Assembly: GCF_018860155.1 (NCBI RefSeq)
Contig: NZ_JAHKNI010000026.1
Coordinates: 26,390-90,389 of the forward strand
Length of the DNA stretch: 64,000 nucleotides
Reading direction: 5' to 3'
DNA from: Nocardia albiluteola
GTDB taxonomy: Bacteria; Actinomycetota; Actinomycetes; Mycobacteriales; Mycobacteriaceae
The notes under the pieces were generated by a model. That model ran no database searches and was not told the DNA's origin. It worked only from the letters and a program-made list of their open reading frames with translations. This document shows positions 17,710-27,700 of the stretch, piece after piece (the first letter of the stretch is position 1; the number at the start of each line of letters is the position of its first letter). A program made the position numbers and the translations under genes.

Positions 17710-18555
17710 ATGACAAATCCTTCGGTTCTGGTGCTCGGGGCTACAGGAGGACAAGGCGGGGCTGTTGTCGATGCATTGCTGTCGCGTGGGACGGCAGTGC
17801 GAGCTATGGTGCGTGATACCCGAAGTCCGCGCGCACAACGGCTCGGCGAGTGGGGTGTGGAGCTGGTGGGTGGATCGCTGGACGATCGGGCCGCACTGGC
17901 GAGGGCGATGGCGAACGTCGCGGGCGTGTTCGCTGTGACCACGCCGTTCGAAGCGGGTGTGGAGGAGGAGGTCCGGCAGGGACGGGCGATCATCGGCGCG
18001 GCCGGTGATGCGGGGGTGGCGCATCTGGTGTTCAGTTCGGTGGCCTCGGCGGATCAGAACACCACGATTCCGCATTTCGAGAGCAAGGCGGTGATCGAGC
18101 AGGAGCTCACCGCCAGCGGACTCCCGGCGACCGTTGTCGCGCCGACGTACTTCTTCGACAATGCTCTCGGCGGCCGGCAAGAACTGCTCGATGGTGTGCT
18201 GGAGCTGTCCTTGCCCGCCGATCGGCCGCTACAGCAGCTGGCGCGAGAAGATTTGGGGCAGTTCGTCGCTCACGTTCTGGCCGAACCGCAGAAGTATCTC
18301 GGCGAACGCATCGAGCTGGCCGGCGATGCCCCCACCCCAGCCGAGATGGCCGCCGCGATCGGCGCTGCATTGGGGCGCCCCGTCATCCATCGGCAGACTC
18401 CACTCGACGCTATCGGCAACGCAGATATGCACGCCATGTGGACATTCCTCAACGGCGGTGGTTATCGCGTCGATATCGATGCTCTGCATCGCGCGAACCC
18501 CGAGATCGAGTGGACGTCGTTTCGTGACTGGACGCGACGAACCTTCACACGCTGA
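17710..18555 (+). CDS. NmrA-like NAD(P)-binding oxidoreductase/sensor
   Basis: A 281-residue atypical short-chain dehydrogenase of the NmrA/HSCARG group. It starts with the glycine-rich VLVLGATGGQGGAVVDAL motif, then AMVRDTRSPRAQRL (the NADP-selecting region), and VAHLVFSSVASAD in place of the classical YxxxK. Such proteins act as redox sensors or as isoflavone-reductase-like enzymes. The 3' end abuts a decayed recombinase on the other strand, so its last few codons may be changed by that junction. It stands alone. Confidence 0.75.
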   Translation: MTNPSVLVLGATGGQGGAVVDALLSRGTAVRAMVRDTRSPRAQRLGEWGVELVGGSLDDRAALARAMANVAGVFAVTTPFEAGVEEEVRQGRAIIGAAGDAGVAHLVFSSVASADQNTTIPHFESKAVIEQELTASGLPATVVAPTYFFDNALGGRQELLDGVLELSLPADRPLQQLAREDLGQFVAHVLAEPQKYLGERIELAGDAPTPAEMAAAIGAALGRPVIHRQTPLDAIGNADMHAMWTFLNGGGYRVDIDALHRANPEIEWTSFRDWTRRTFTR

Positions 18556-19145
18556 CGCCGGAATGGGGCCGCCCACGCGGCCACCGCACGATCGGTCGAG
18601 TGCCCGGCCCACTGCCGGTGGCAGCGGCACCAGAACGACCTGGGTGCCCTTGCCGACAACTCGCAGTACTCTATGCCTGTGTTCTTCGCCGAGATCGTCG
18701 ATATCGGATCCGCAGGCTTCGAAGATCCGCAGTCCCAGCAACCCGAGCATCGCCACCAACGCGAAATCGCTGGCGTGTGTCGAATCTCGCGCCGCTGCGA
18801 GCAGCGCCTCTAACTGCAGGTGCGAAACTCCCAGCGTCGGAGACTCGTTCGATAACCGTGGTCGGCGCACGTACTCCGCGGGTGAGTGCTCCAGGACTCC
18901 GTCGATGACACAGGTGCGGTAGAACCCGGTGAGCACGGCAGTGCGGCGAGCGACGGTGGAGGGTTCGAACCGGCGGGTCTCCTGCATCCACCGCACAAAC
19001 CGTTCCACCTCCGGCCGTCTCATGGCCAGTGGCCTCAGCTGGTGCTCGGGGCAACATCGGAAAGGCAAGCAGGTCCGAGGTGCAGTGGATGCGGGAGCTT
19101 CCGGTGTAGCGGGCGAGGTGGGCCGCGCAGGCCGGCCGTAATGAA
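18556..19145 (-). pseudogene. Decayed tyrosine recombinase (phage-type integrase)
   Basis: The minus strand encodes pieces of a site-specific tyrosine recombinase. From about 19145 comes AAHLARYTGSSRIHCTSDLL (core-binding domain start). A frameshift follows near 19070, and then the rest of the core-binding domain (RRPEVERFVRWMQETRRFE, GFYRTCVIDGVLEHSPAEYV) and the start of the catalytic domain (LVAMLGLLGLRIFEACGSDI, VLRVVGKGTQVVLVPLPPAV). The sequence is lost around GGRVGGPI near 18560, before the HxxR and the nucleophilic tyrosine. The deletion end coincides with the 3' end of the NmrA-like gene. It cannot be active. Confidence 0.75.
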
Positions 19146-19484
19146 TACGACCGCGGCGGGTCGCCCTTCTTCACCTGGCTCCCGTACGCGAATACCGGTG
19201 GCAGCGGCAACAACACCTACCTCGATCTCCATGGGTACTCACACTCGACACTGCTCGTCTCCGACGTGCGTTGGGGCACTGCCGCGGCGACACGTGGAAT
19301 GTGCTCGCCGAACGTCCGGAATAGCGAAATCAGTGGCATCCGTGCATATCCCGACCCCGAAGTCCGCGGGCACCACGTGTTCTCGCCAGCGGAATTCGGG
19401 GCTTGTCGGGTGATCGTGGCCGTGTTGTCATGTTCCGCGGGAGCGAGGGCGCACGGCCATTCGCCACCGGGATGACGTCGAGAG
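19146..19484. other. Region upstream of the PKS/NRPS operon
   Basis: No convincing gene is present. On the plus strand a frame without a start codon reads with protein-like texture (GGSPFFTWLPYANTGG, then TYLDLHGYSHSTLLVSDVRW) but I cannot place it, and it could be a fragment. The promoter for the biosynthetic operon should lie in 19380-19484; no clear -35/-10 pair or palindrome stands out. Confidence 0.35.
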
Positions 19485-19775
19485 GTGAGGGTGCGCGTGG
19501 AACAGGTGGAGCCGGTCGTGGCACACCGTGCGGAGTTGGCGGAGGAGTTGCGGGCGTACTTCGGTTCGATCGCCGCCGCCGAATTGGGCAGTGACGACGA
19601 TATTTTCGAGCTGGGGCTGGTGAACTCGCTGCGGGCACTGGAGATCGTCGTCCACGTGGAGCAGACCTACGGGATCTCGGTCGAGGTCGAGGATCTCGAT
19701 CTCGGCAACTTCCGGACCGCGGCCCGCGCGGCCGCGTTCATCGAGCGCAAGCGGTCCGGGACCGGGCCGTCGTGA
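19485..19775 (+). CDS. Free-standing acyl carrier protein (FkbJ-like)
   Basis: A carrier protein of about 92-96 residues with the phosphopantetheine serine at Ser48 in the motif FELGLVNSLRALE. The NSL instead of DSL, preceded by LGLV, is what I remember from carrier proteins of the methoxymalonyl-ACP type (FkbJ, ZmaD). GTG at 19485 opens the frame, but AGAGGTGAGG just before makes the GTG at 19497 an equally good start. It is the first gene of the biosynthetic operon, its stop overlapping the acyl-CoA dehydrogenase start as GTGA. It probably carries the glyceryl/hydroxymalonyl unit made by the neighbouring FkbH-, FkbK- and FkbI-like enzymes. Confidence 0.85.
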   Translation: MRVRVEQVEPVVAHRAELAEELRAYFGSIAAAELGSDDDIFELGLVNSLRALEIVVHVEQTYGISVEVEDLDLGNFRTAARAAAFIERKRSGTGPS

Positions 19776-20866
19776 TCGATGTCGAAAAGGTGGTCGCGGC
19801 CGCGGAATCGGATGCGGCCCGGTGGGATCGCGATGGCTTGCCCGACGAAATGATCACGCTCGCGGCCCGGACCGGGCTGCTGGGCGCCGATCGGCCGGTG
19901 ACATTCGGTGGTGCGGGACTGGATGCGCGTGAACTCGGCCGAATCGCGGCGACGCTCGGACAGTGTTGCACCAGTCTGCGATCGCTGGTCACGGTGCACG
20001 GCATGGTCGCCGCCGCGCTGGATCGCTGGGGCACCGCCGAGCAGCGCCGCGCCTGGCTGCCCGGGCTCACCGCGGGGGAGGTCGTTGCCGCGCTGGCGGC
20101 GACCGAGGCCGGGGCCGGGACCGACTTGGCAGGTGTCGCAACAACTTTCGAGGCCGATGGCGCGGACCGTTTGGTGTCCGGACACAAACTGTGGGTGACG
20201 TTCGGCCAGGTTGCCGACGTGTTCCTGGTACTCGGCACGGCGGACGGCGGACTGTGCGCCGCACTCGTCGAACGCGACCGTCCCGGCGTCTCCGTGGAGC
20301 CGGTCGAGGGCCAGCTCGGCCTGCGCGGCGCCAGGGTGGCCCATATTCGGTTCGACCGCGTGCGGATACCCGCCGCGCAACTGATCGCACCGCCGGGATT
20401 CGGCCTGTCCCATGTCGTCGGCACGGCCCTGGACCACGGGCGGTTCACCGTCGCGTGGGGGTGCGTCGGGATCGCGCGAGCCTGTCTCGCCGACGCCGCC
20501 GCGCACGCCGCCACCCGCGTTCAGGGTGGTTCCGCACTCGCCGAGCACCAGCTGATCCGTGCGACGCTCGGCCGCTGCTGGGTGGATGTCGAAGGCGCAC
20601 AAGCCATCTGCGAGCGCGCGACCGAAGATCGGATCGCCGGATCTGCGCACGCCCTCGTCTCGACCATCGCCGCGAAGTACGCGGCCGCCCATGCCGCGGC
20701 CGTGGTCGGTGAAAGGGCGGTGCAGGTGCTGGGCGCGGCGGGATGCGCACCGGACAGCCGCGTCGGCAGGTTCTACCGCGACGCCAAGGTCATGCAGATT
20801 ATCGAGGGAGCACAGGAGGTCGCCGAGGTGACCATCGGCGAGTACGTACTGCGGGGTGCGCGATGA
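19772..20866 (+). CDS. Acyl-CoA dehydrogenase-like flavoenzyme (FkbI-like)
   Basis: A 364-residue acyl-CoA dehydrogenase. Recognisable parts are AALAATEAGAGTDLAG (FAD/substrate segment), KLWVTFGQVADVFLVLG, and the C-terminal QVLGAAGCAPDSRVGRFYRD and VMQIIEGAQEVAEVTIGEYV. In FkbI/ZmaE-type pathways such an enzyme works on an ACP-bound three-carbon unit, in the oxidation that leads from the glyceryl unit to a 2-oxygenated malonyl unit. Adjacent ACP, FkbH-like and 3-hydroxyacyl-CoA dehydrogenase genes support that role. The GTG start overlaps the ACP stop; the stop overlaps the next start. Confidence 0.85.
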   Translation: MIDVEKVVAAAESDAARWDRDGLPDEMITLAARTGLLGADRPVTFGGAGLDARELGRIAATLGQCCTSLRSLVTVHGMVAAALDRWGTAEQRRAWLPGLTAGEVVAALAATEAGAGTDLAGVATTFEADGADRLVSGHKLWVTFGQVADVFLVLGTADGGLCAALVERDRPGVSVEPVEGQLGLRGARVAHIRFDRVRIPAAQLIAPPGFGLSHVVGTALDHGRFTVAWGCVGIARACLADAAAHAATRVQGGSALAEHQLIRATLGRCWVDVEGAQAICERATEDRIAGSAHALVSTIAAKYAAAHAAAVVGERAVQVLGAAGCAPDSRVGRFYRDAKVMQIIEGAQEVAEVTIGEYVLRGAR

Positions 20867-21843
20867 TGAACGCTCCGGTGCGGCTCGGTCCGGTGGCAAC
20901 GCGGTTCCCCGCCACCTCCGCCCGAGTGGCCACCCTGGCCGAACTGGACGAACTTCCGGCACACCGACGCGAACACGCGCTGGCACTCGGCATCGAAACG
21001 GTGCACACAGCGGGCGAACTATCCGAGGTGGACCTGGCCGGCGCGGCGGCGACGGCGGCGCTGACCGAGGCCGGGCTCGACGCCGCCGACGTCGACGCGC
21101 TGCTGCTGGTCACCGGGCGCGCACCCCAGTACCTGCTGGCATCGGAAACGACACGGCTGCAACACCGGATCGGCGCCACTCGCGCCTTCACCGCAGGTGT
21201 GGGCGATCTCGGCTGCGTATCGGTCTCCGCCGCGCTGACCCTCGCCGCGGCGCTGCTGCGCGCCGACGCCGGATACCGCACGATTCTCGTCGTCGCCGCG
21301 GCCAAGACCCCAACCCGCAACCGCTACCGCCCACCCATGACACTGCTCGGCGACGGCGCGGCGGCGCTGCTGGTCACTGCCTCCGGCGGGCGCTGGGAGT
21401 TCGTCGACCAGATCCTGCGCAGCGACGGCAAATACGCGGACCTGTTCCGAATCGACTACCGCGACACCCCGTCGGCGGCATGGACCGAGGAATGCGCCGA
21501 CGAATCCACCTACTCGTTCCGGCTGGCGGTCGAAAGCAAGAAGCGGTTCGACGTCATCATTCCAGAACTATTGGAACGCAACGGTGTCCGGCTCGGCTCG
21601 GTCGGGCCGATCCTCATGCAGAACCTGTCCGGCGGTGCGTTCGCGTTCTGGGAGGAGGCCCTCGACGCCACCATCGACGCGGCCTGCCGGAGCAATCTGG
21701 CGGCATACGGGCATCTGGGCTCGGTGGACATGCTGGTCAACCTGGAGGCCGCGGCGGCCACCCGCGCGTCCGGTGAATATGCGCTGCTGTTGAACAGCAG
21801 TCCGGTGGCCGCGTGGAGCGCCGGCCTGATGCGGAGGGTATGA
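20863..21843 (+). CDS. Divergent KAS III (FabH-like) ketosynthase/acyltransferase
   Basis: A 326-residue thiolase-fold protein of the FabH family. The likely nucleophile is Cys118 in GVGDLGCVSVSAALTLAAAL. The usual HQAN histidine motif is replaced by ILMQNLSGG, and the usual GN(T/S) asparagine segment by YGHLGSVDMLVNLEA, so the triad is not the standard Cys-His-Asn. Such non-canonical KAS III proteins can act as acyl transferases (CerJ type) or condense odd units (tetronate FabH-like enzymes). Its place between the FkbI-like and FkbH-like genes suggests it handles the ACP-bound three-carbon unit. ATGATG at 20863 overlaps the previous stop. Confidence 0.75.
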   Translation: MMNAPVRLGPVATRFPATSARVATLAELDELPAHRREHALALGIETVHTAGELSEVDLAGAAATAALTEAGLDAADVDALLLVTGRAPQYLLASETTRLQHRIGATRAFTAGVGDLGCVSVSAALTLAAALLRADAGYRTILVVAAAKTPTRNRYRPPMTLLGDGAAALLVTASGGRWEFVDQILRSDGKYADLFRIDYRDTPSAAWTEECADESTYSFRLAVESKKRFDVIIPELLERNGVRLGSVGPILMQNLSGGAFAFWEEALDATIDAACRSNLAAYGHLGSVDMLVNLEAAAATRASGEYALLLNSSPVAAWSAGLMRRV

Positions 21844-21846
21844 GCG

Positions 21847-22872
21847 GTGGTGGCAATGGTGAAATGCCTGGTCTGGGATCTCGACGACACCATCTGGCCC
21901 GGCGTCGTCCTCGAATCCGATGGCGGGATCCCCAAACCCGAAGTGCTACGCGCGATCCGCACCCTGGACGAACGCGGAATCCTGCACGCCGTCGCGAGCC
22001 GCGGCGAACTGTCAGCCGCCACAGCGCATTTGCGCAGGCACGGCATCGAGGACGTGTTCTCGGCGGTCGAGGTCGGCTGGGGCCCGAAGTCGGAGGCGAT
22101 CCGCCGGATCGCGGAATCGCTCGATATCGGGCGCGAGACCATAGCGTTCGTCGACAACGATCCGGTCGAGCTGGCCGAGGTGGCGACCTCCTGTCCCGAG
22201 GTCCGGTGCTATCCGGTCGATCGCATACCCGAGCTGCCGAACCTTCCGGAATTCACGCCCGGGACAGTGACATCCGAAGCGCGGCACCGCCGCTCGTACT
22301 ATCGCGCCGAACGCGCCCGCCGTGTCGGCGCGGCCGAATTCGCCGGCTCGGATGCGGACTTCCTTGCGTCGTTGGGCCTGGTCATGACCGTGCGCGCGGC
22401 ATCCGAAGAAGACCTTGCCAGGGCCAACGAGCTGACCGTCCGCACCCATCAGCTCAACACCACCGGGGTCACCTTCGATATCGACGAACTGCGGGAACTG
22501 TGCGCGTCACCACGCCACGAGGTGCTCGTGGCATCCCTGCGTGACCGATTCGGCGGCTACGGCACCATCGGACTGGCGGTCTCGGAGATCCGCGGCTCCG
22601 ATTCGGTGCTGCTCCTGCTGCTCATGTCCTGCCGAGTGATGTCGCGCGGAGTCGGGACGGCGCTGATTCGCGAAATCGTCCGCCGCGCACGCGCGGCGGG
22701 CCGACGGCCGACCGCGGAATTCGTGGCGACCCCGGTCAACCGGGTGATGCTCGTGACCCTCAGATTCGCCGGATTCGAGGTGCTCGAATCCGACGGTGAC
22801 CGTGTGGTGCTCGTATGCACGGTGCCACCGGAGGACATCAGCGGAACCGGCCATGTCGAGGTGGCCCGATGA
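21847..22872 (+). CDS. FkbH-like HAD-family glyceryl transferase/phosphatase
   Basis: A 341-residue protein with an N-terminal HAD domain (VWDLDDTIWPG: D11, D13, T15) and FVDNDPVELAEV later in the fold. A C-terminal acyltransferase-like (GNAT) half follows, with LLLLMSCRVMSRGVGTALI. FkbH-type enzymes take 1,3-bisphosphoglycerate, remove a phosphate and load the glyceryl group onto a discrete ACP. This makes it the entry point of a hydroxymalonyl- or glyceryl-ACP pathway. GTG at 21847 has GGAGGG eight bases upstream. The stop overlaps the next gene as ATGA. Confidence 0.88.
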   Translation: MVAMVKCLVWDLDDTIWPGVVLESDGGIPKPEVLRAIRTLDERGILHAVASRGELSAATAHLRRHGIEDVFSAVEVGWGPKSEAIRRIAESLDIGRETIAFVDNDPVELAEVATSCPEVRCYPVDRIPELPNLPEFTPGTVTSEARHRRSYYRAERARRVGAAEFAGSDADFLASLGLVMTVRAASEEDLARANELTVRTHQLNTTGVTFDIDELRELCASPRHEVLVASLRDRFGGYGTIGLAVSEIRGSDSVLLLLLMSCRVMSRGVGTALIREIVRRARAAGRRPTAEFVATPVNRVMLVTLRFAGFEVLESDGDRVVLVCTVPPEDISGTGHVEVAR

Positions 22873-24749
22873 GCACAGCAATGAGGGATGGTGGCCGGGT
22901 GGGCGGTGACCAGGCCACGGACCTGCTGCGGGGAATCCTCCAGCAGGCCGAGCGGGTACCCCACCGCACCGCGCTCGTGGTGGGGGACCGGTCGCTCACC
23001 TACCGCGAACTCGCCACTGCCACCGCACATCTCGCGCGCAGGCTGGTTGCCGCGGGCGTGCGGCCCGGACAGACGGTCATGGTGTACCAACGGCAGAGCC
23101 TGGACACTCTGATCGGCATGATCGCGGCTCTGCGCGCGGCCGCGGCGTGGTGTGTGGTCGAACCGGGCCGTCCCGTATCGGCGGTGCGTTCGGTGGTGGC
23201 GGACGCGACCTGTACCGCGCTGATCATCGACGGGCGCGACGATTCCACGACGCGTGACGAGGTGGCCGCGCTGGTGACCGGCACGGCGACGGCGGTGCTC
23301 GATATCGCCGAGGACACCGAGCCACCCGCCGTGGCGCTGCCGGACCAGCCGCCGCTGCGGTCGCCCGCGTACGTCATCACCACGTCCGGTTCGACGGGTG
23401 AGCCGAAGGCCGTCGTCGTATCGCGGGCCAACCTCGCCACCTTGATCGGCTCACGGAACTATCCGTACACCGACGGCGAGCTCGTGACCTTCTCGGCGAT
23501 GCGCCTGATCTGGGATGGCTCCCTCTCGGCACTGGCCTGGGCGCTCACCGTCGGCGGCACCAGTGTGCTCCCGGACGCCCAGATGCTGCCCGACGTCGAC
23601 GTGGTCGCCGAACTCGCTGTCCGCCATGGCGTATCACATTTCGTTGCGACGCCCTCGTTCTACCGGCTGCTGCTGCCGCGACTGGCCGAGCTGAAGTCGA
23701 CGCTGCGGATCGTCACGCTCTGCGGCGAGCCGATGTCGATTCGCCTCGTCGAAGAGCACCGCGAGGTGCTGCCCTCGACAAGCCTGCACAACGAATACGG
23801 TCCGACCGAGGCGACCGTGACCTGTATCTGCCACGTCGTGTCGGAGACGCCGCAGCCCGTCGTGCCGATCGGCACGCCGACCGACGGCACGACGGCGCAC
23901 ATTCTCGACGGCTCGCTCCGGACGGTCCGCTGGGGTACTCGCGGTGACCTGTACCTCGGGGGCGGACAGGTCGCCGACGGTTATGCGGCACGGCCCGGAC
24001 TGACCGCGGCCCGGTTCGTGGCCGACCCGTTCGCGACCGAACCGGGCGGCCGCATGTACCGCACCGGCGATCTCGCGCGGGTCGACGGCAGCGGTCACAT
24101 CGAATTCCACGGGCGTGCCGACAGTCAGGTGAAGGTGCGGGGCGTCCGGGTCGAACGCGCCGCGGTCGAAGCGGTGCTGCAGGCACATCCCGCCGTGCAG
24201 GAGGCGGTCGTGCTGGATGCGATGGACTCCGACGATGTCGTGTACCTGGCCGCCTTCTGGGTGCCCGCGGCCGGTGTCGCGCCACCGCCCACCGTCGGCG
24301 CGCTGACCGGATACTGCGCGGAACGGCTTGTGCCCGAATCGGTTCCGGAACGGTTCGTGGCGGTCGACACCCTGCCGATCGCACCGGGCAGCAGCAAGCT
24401 CGATGAAGCGGCCCTGCGTGCGCTGCTGCACTTGCGTCCCGAACGGCGCACGGTCCCGTCACGGGATGGTTGGACCGAGAACGAACGGGCGGTTGGCGAG
24501 ATCTGGTCCGAAGTGCTGCTGCACGACGAATTCGACCGTGAGGACCGGTTCTTCGATGTAGGCGGCAACTCCCATCGGGTGGTCGCACTCCATCTGCGCC
24601 TCGAGGCCGGGTGGCCGGGTGCGATCTCGGTGGGGATGCTGTTCGACCTCGACACCGTGGCCGCACAGGCGGACGCGCTGTCGGCGGATCCGGCGACCCG
24701 AATCGAGTCCGAACCGGCGGACAGCACGCCATTGGCTTTCGAGGTGTGA
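22869..24749 (+). CDS. NRPS A-T didomain protein (probable loading module)
   Basis: A 626-residue protein. Residues about 25-530 form an adenylation domain: TTSGSTGEPKAVVV (A3), RLIWDG (A4, with the amino-acid-binding Asp kept), NEYGPTEATV (A5), RTGDLARV (A7), and an A10 lysine in PGSSKLDEAAL. Residues about 545-610 form a peptidyl carrier domain with the serine in DVGGNSHRVVAL. There is no C domain, so it probably activates and holds the first amino acid for the following KS protein. My reading of the specificity residues (D-G-S-V-T-C-E-V-T) fits no code I know, so no substrate is given. ATG at 22869 overlaps the FkbH-like stop. Confidence 0.88.
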   Translation: MSTAMRDGGRVGGDQATDLLRGILQQAERVPHRTALVVGDRSLTYRELATATAHLARRLVAAGVRPGQTVMVYQRQSLDTLIGMIAALRAAAAWCVVEPGRPVSAVRSVVADATCTALIIDGRDDSTTRDEVAALVTGTATAVLDIAEDTEPPAVALPDQPPLRSPAYVITTSGSTGEPKAVVVSRANLATLIGSRNYPYTDGELVTFSAMRLIWDGSLSALAWALTVGGTSVLPDAQMLPDVDVVAELAVRHGVSHFVATPSFYRLLLPRLAELKSTLRIVTLCGEPMSIRLVEEHREVLPSTSLHNEYGPTEATVTCICHVVSETPQPVVPIGTPTDGTTAHILDGSLRTVRWGTRGDLYLGGGQVADGYAARPGLTAARFVADPFATEPGGRMYRTGDLARVDGSGHIEFHGRADSQVKVRGVRVERAAVEAVLQAHPAVQEAVVLDAMDSDDVVYLAAFWVPAAGVAPPPTVGALTGYCAERLVPESVPERFVAVDTLPIAPGSSKLDEAALRALLHLRPERRTVPSRDGWTENERAVGEIWSEVLLHDEFDREDRFFDVGGNSHRVVALHLRLEAGWPGAISVGMLFDLDTVAAQADALSADPATRIESEPADSTPLAFEV

Positions 24750-24763
24750 AGGACACCGTAATC

Positions 24764-27700
24764 GTGAATACAGCAAGCAACGACGACATCGCGATCGTCG
24801 GAATCGGAGTGCGCTTTCCGGACGCGTCGAACCTCGGCGAATTCCGCGCGAATCTCGCCGACGGCCGGGACTCGATCGGGCCGATGCCGGACGCGCGCGC
24901 GGCGGCGACCGGATTGGACCGCACCGTCGGCTACCTCCCCATGGGGCATCTGGCCGACATCCACACCTTCGACTACGCCTTCTTCGAACTGTCCAAACGC
25001 GAAGCATCGCTGATGGATCCGCAACAGCGCATCGCCCTCGAGCTGGCGCACCGGGCGATCGAGGACGCCGGATACGCGACCGCCACCCTCCGGGAGGCCA
25101 CGACCGCGGTGGTGTTCAGCGCACCGATGCCGACCTACCACGCCATGGCGGTCGATCCCGGCCCGCTCAGCATGCTGGGCAACCTGCCCTTCGGCACCAC
25201 GGCCCGCATTGCGCATCTGCTGGGGCTGACCGGGCCGTGCTACGCGATCGACAGCGGCTGCAATGCCTCGCTCATCGCCGTTCACCACGCCTGCCGCGAG
25301 TTGCGCTGTGGCGATGCGGATTACGCGCTTGCGGGCGGGGTCAGTGTGCGCGCCAACGGATCTCCGGAATGGACCGCCCGGACGATGACGGAACTCGCCT
25401 CGCCCAGCGGACAGTGCCGGGCCTTCGACGCAGACGCCGACGGCACGGTGCCCGGCGAGGGCGGCGCCGCCCTGTTACTGACCACGCTCGGCCGCGCGCG
25501 CGCCGACCGCGCGCCCGTCTATGCCGTTATCCGCGGCAGTGCCGTGCTGCACAACGGGCACTCCTCCGCGACGATCAGCACCCCCAGCGCCGCCGCCCAG
25601 GCGCGGGTGATCGCGAAAGCGTGGCGGAATGCGGGCGTCGATCCGCGCGACGCCGGATACCTCGAGGCGCACGGGTCCGCCACCCGGCTGGGCGACGCGG
25701 TCGAGCTCGAGGGCCTGCGCAGCGCCTTCGGTGGACGGTCGCGGCCCCTGCCGATCGGATCGGTCAAGACCAATATCGGGCATCTCGATCACGCCGCGGG
25801 AGTCGCCGGACTGGTGAAAGCCGCGCTGACCGTCGCCGAGGGCCGCCTGTATCCGTCACTGCATTTCCGCCGTCCCACCGGCGATTTCGATCTGGCCGCG
25901 GCCGGGATCGAGGTGGTCACCGCACAGCGATCGTGGGCCGCCGAGAGCGGCCCGCGTGTCGCCGGAGTCAGCTCGTACAGTCTCGGCGGTGCGAACGCGC
26001 ACTGTGTCGTACAAGAGGCTTCCGACGATCCGGTGGTCGAACGACCCCGGGAGCCGGGTAGCCGGCTCGTCGGGATTTCGGCGCGGACCCCGGCGGCGCT
26101 TGCCGAACTGTGCCGCGAGCTGGCGACCGCACTGCGCGGCGGCGCAATCGATCTCGCCGACATCGCGTTCACGCTCGGCCGCGGCCGTACGCATTACGGA
26201 TATCGCGTAGCGGTATGTGCCACGGGCACCGACGATCTCGTCGATGAGCTCGTGCGGCGTGGCGCGGGCATCGATGCGGACAGCGAGCAGCCGGTCTCGC
26301 CGCGAGTGGCCCTACTTCTTTCGCCCGGTGCGGTGCCCGTCGGGATCGAACCCGCCGAGCTGCCCGCCCAGCTGCCCGCGACGGGAGCCGTCGCCGATGT
26401 GCTCGCGCGCCAGATCGCGGTACACGATCGGTTGCGCGCCTGCGGGATCGGTTTCGCCGCGATTCTGAGCGGGGGAGCGTCGAAGTTCGCGGCCCGGTAT
26501 TTGCTCGGATCGTCGGCGCCCATCGACCCCGACGAACTGGCAACCGCCGCGGCGGCTCCCGTCGTGGACCGGACCCGACTGCTCGCGGCGGCGGACACAC
26601 TGTTGCGGGATGGGCCGGTCGTGTTCGTGGACCCCAGCCCGGACGGCATGCTGGGCCGATTGCTCGCCGAAGGCCTGCCGGGGCGTCCCGACGCGGAGAT
26701 CCTGTTCGGCACAGCCGATTCGGGTGGCCCGACCGGCATCCTCGGCCGCCTCTACGAGCGCGGTGTGCACCTCGACTGGGCGCGGGTGAACGCCGACGAC
26801 GGCCGCCGAGTGCGGCTACCGGGACATCCGCTGCACGGCTCCCGCTGCTGGGTCGAGTTGCCCACGGCCGCGTCCGTCGGGATTCCCGCTGCTCCGCGGT
26901 CCACTGCGGAACGACCGGAGGATGCGACGGAATGGCTGCGTGTGATGTTGCGCGAACTCCTGCACTCCGAGACCGAAATCGGTGCGGACGACGACTATTT
27001 CGACCTCGGCGGTAATTCGATCATCGCCGTGCAACTGGTCGAGCGCGTCGCCGAGACCTACGGATTCCGGCCCAAGCTGCTCGACGTCTACGAGCGCCCC
27101 AAGGTCGCCGATTTCGCCGAGCTGCTGCGTGCGGGTGCCGTCCCGGCGGCGGCCGAGCCGGGACCTGCGCCGATCACGCGGACCGACGAGCTGGTCATGT
27201 CGCCCGGGCAGGAGCGAATGTGGTTCCACCACCAGCTCGTTCCGGACACCACCCTCTACAACTACCCGGTCGTCAATGTGCTGCGGGGCGCGATCGATAT
27301 CGCGGCCGTCAAGGGCACCTTCGAGGATTTCGCCGAGCGGCACGAACCGCTGCGCTACAACCTCGTCGAGATCGACGGACTGCCCGCGGTCCGGGTCCGA
27401 CCGGCGCTCGGCGAATTCTTTCGTGTCGCCGATGTTTCCGGCGCGACCGACCCCGTCGTCGCCGCCCGCGAGCTGATTCGCCAGGCCGCCTCGACGCCAT
27501 TCGACCTGACCCGGGACCCGCTGGTCCGGGTGCTGCTGGTGACGCTGTCACCGGAGGCGCATGTCCTGCAGGTGACTTGCCATCACTGCGTCACCGACGG
27601 CGCCACCCCGGGCATCCTCGCCCGCGAGATTCCCCAGCTGTACGCCGCCCGGCAGGAGGGCCGGGCCGCCGCGCTCGAACCGCTGCCGATCCGCTACCGC

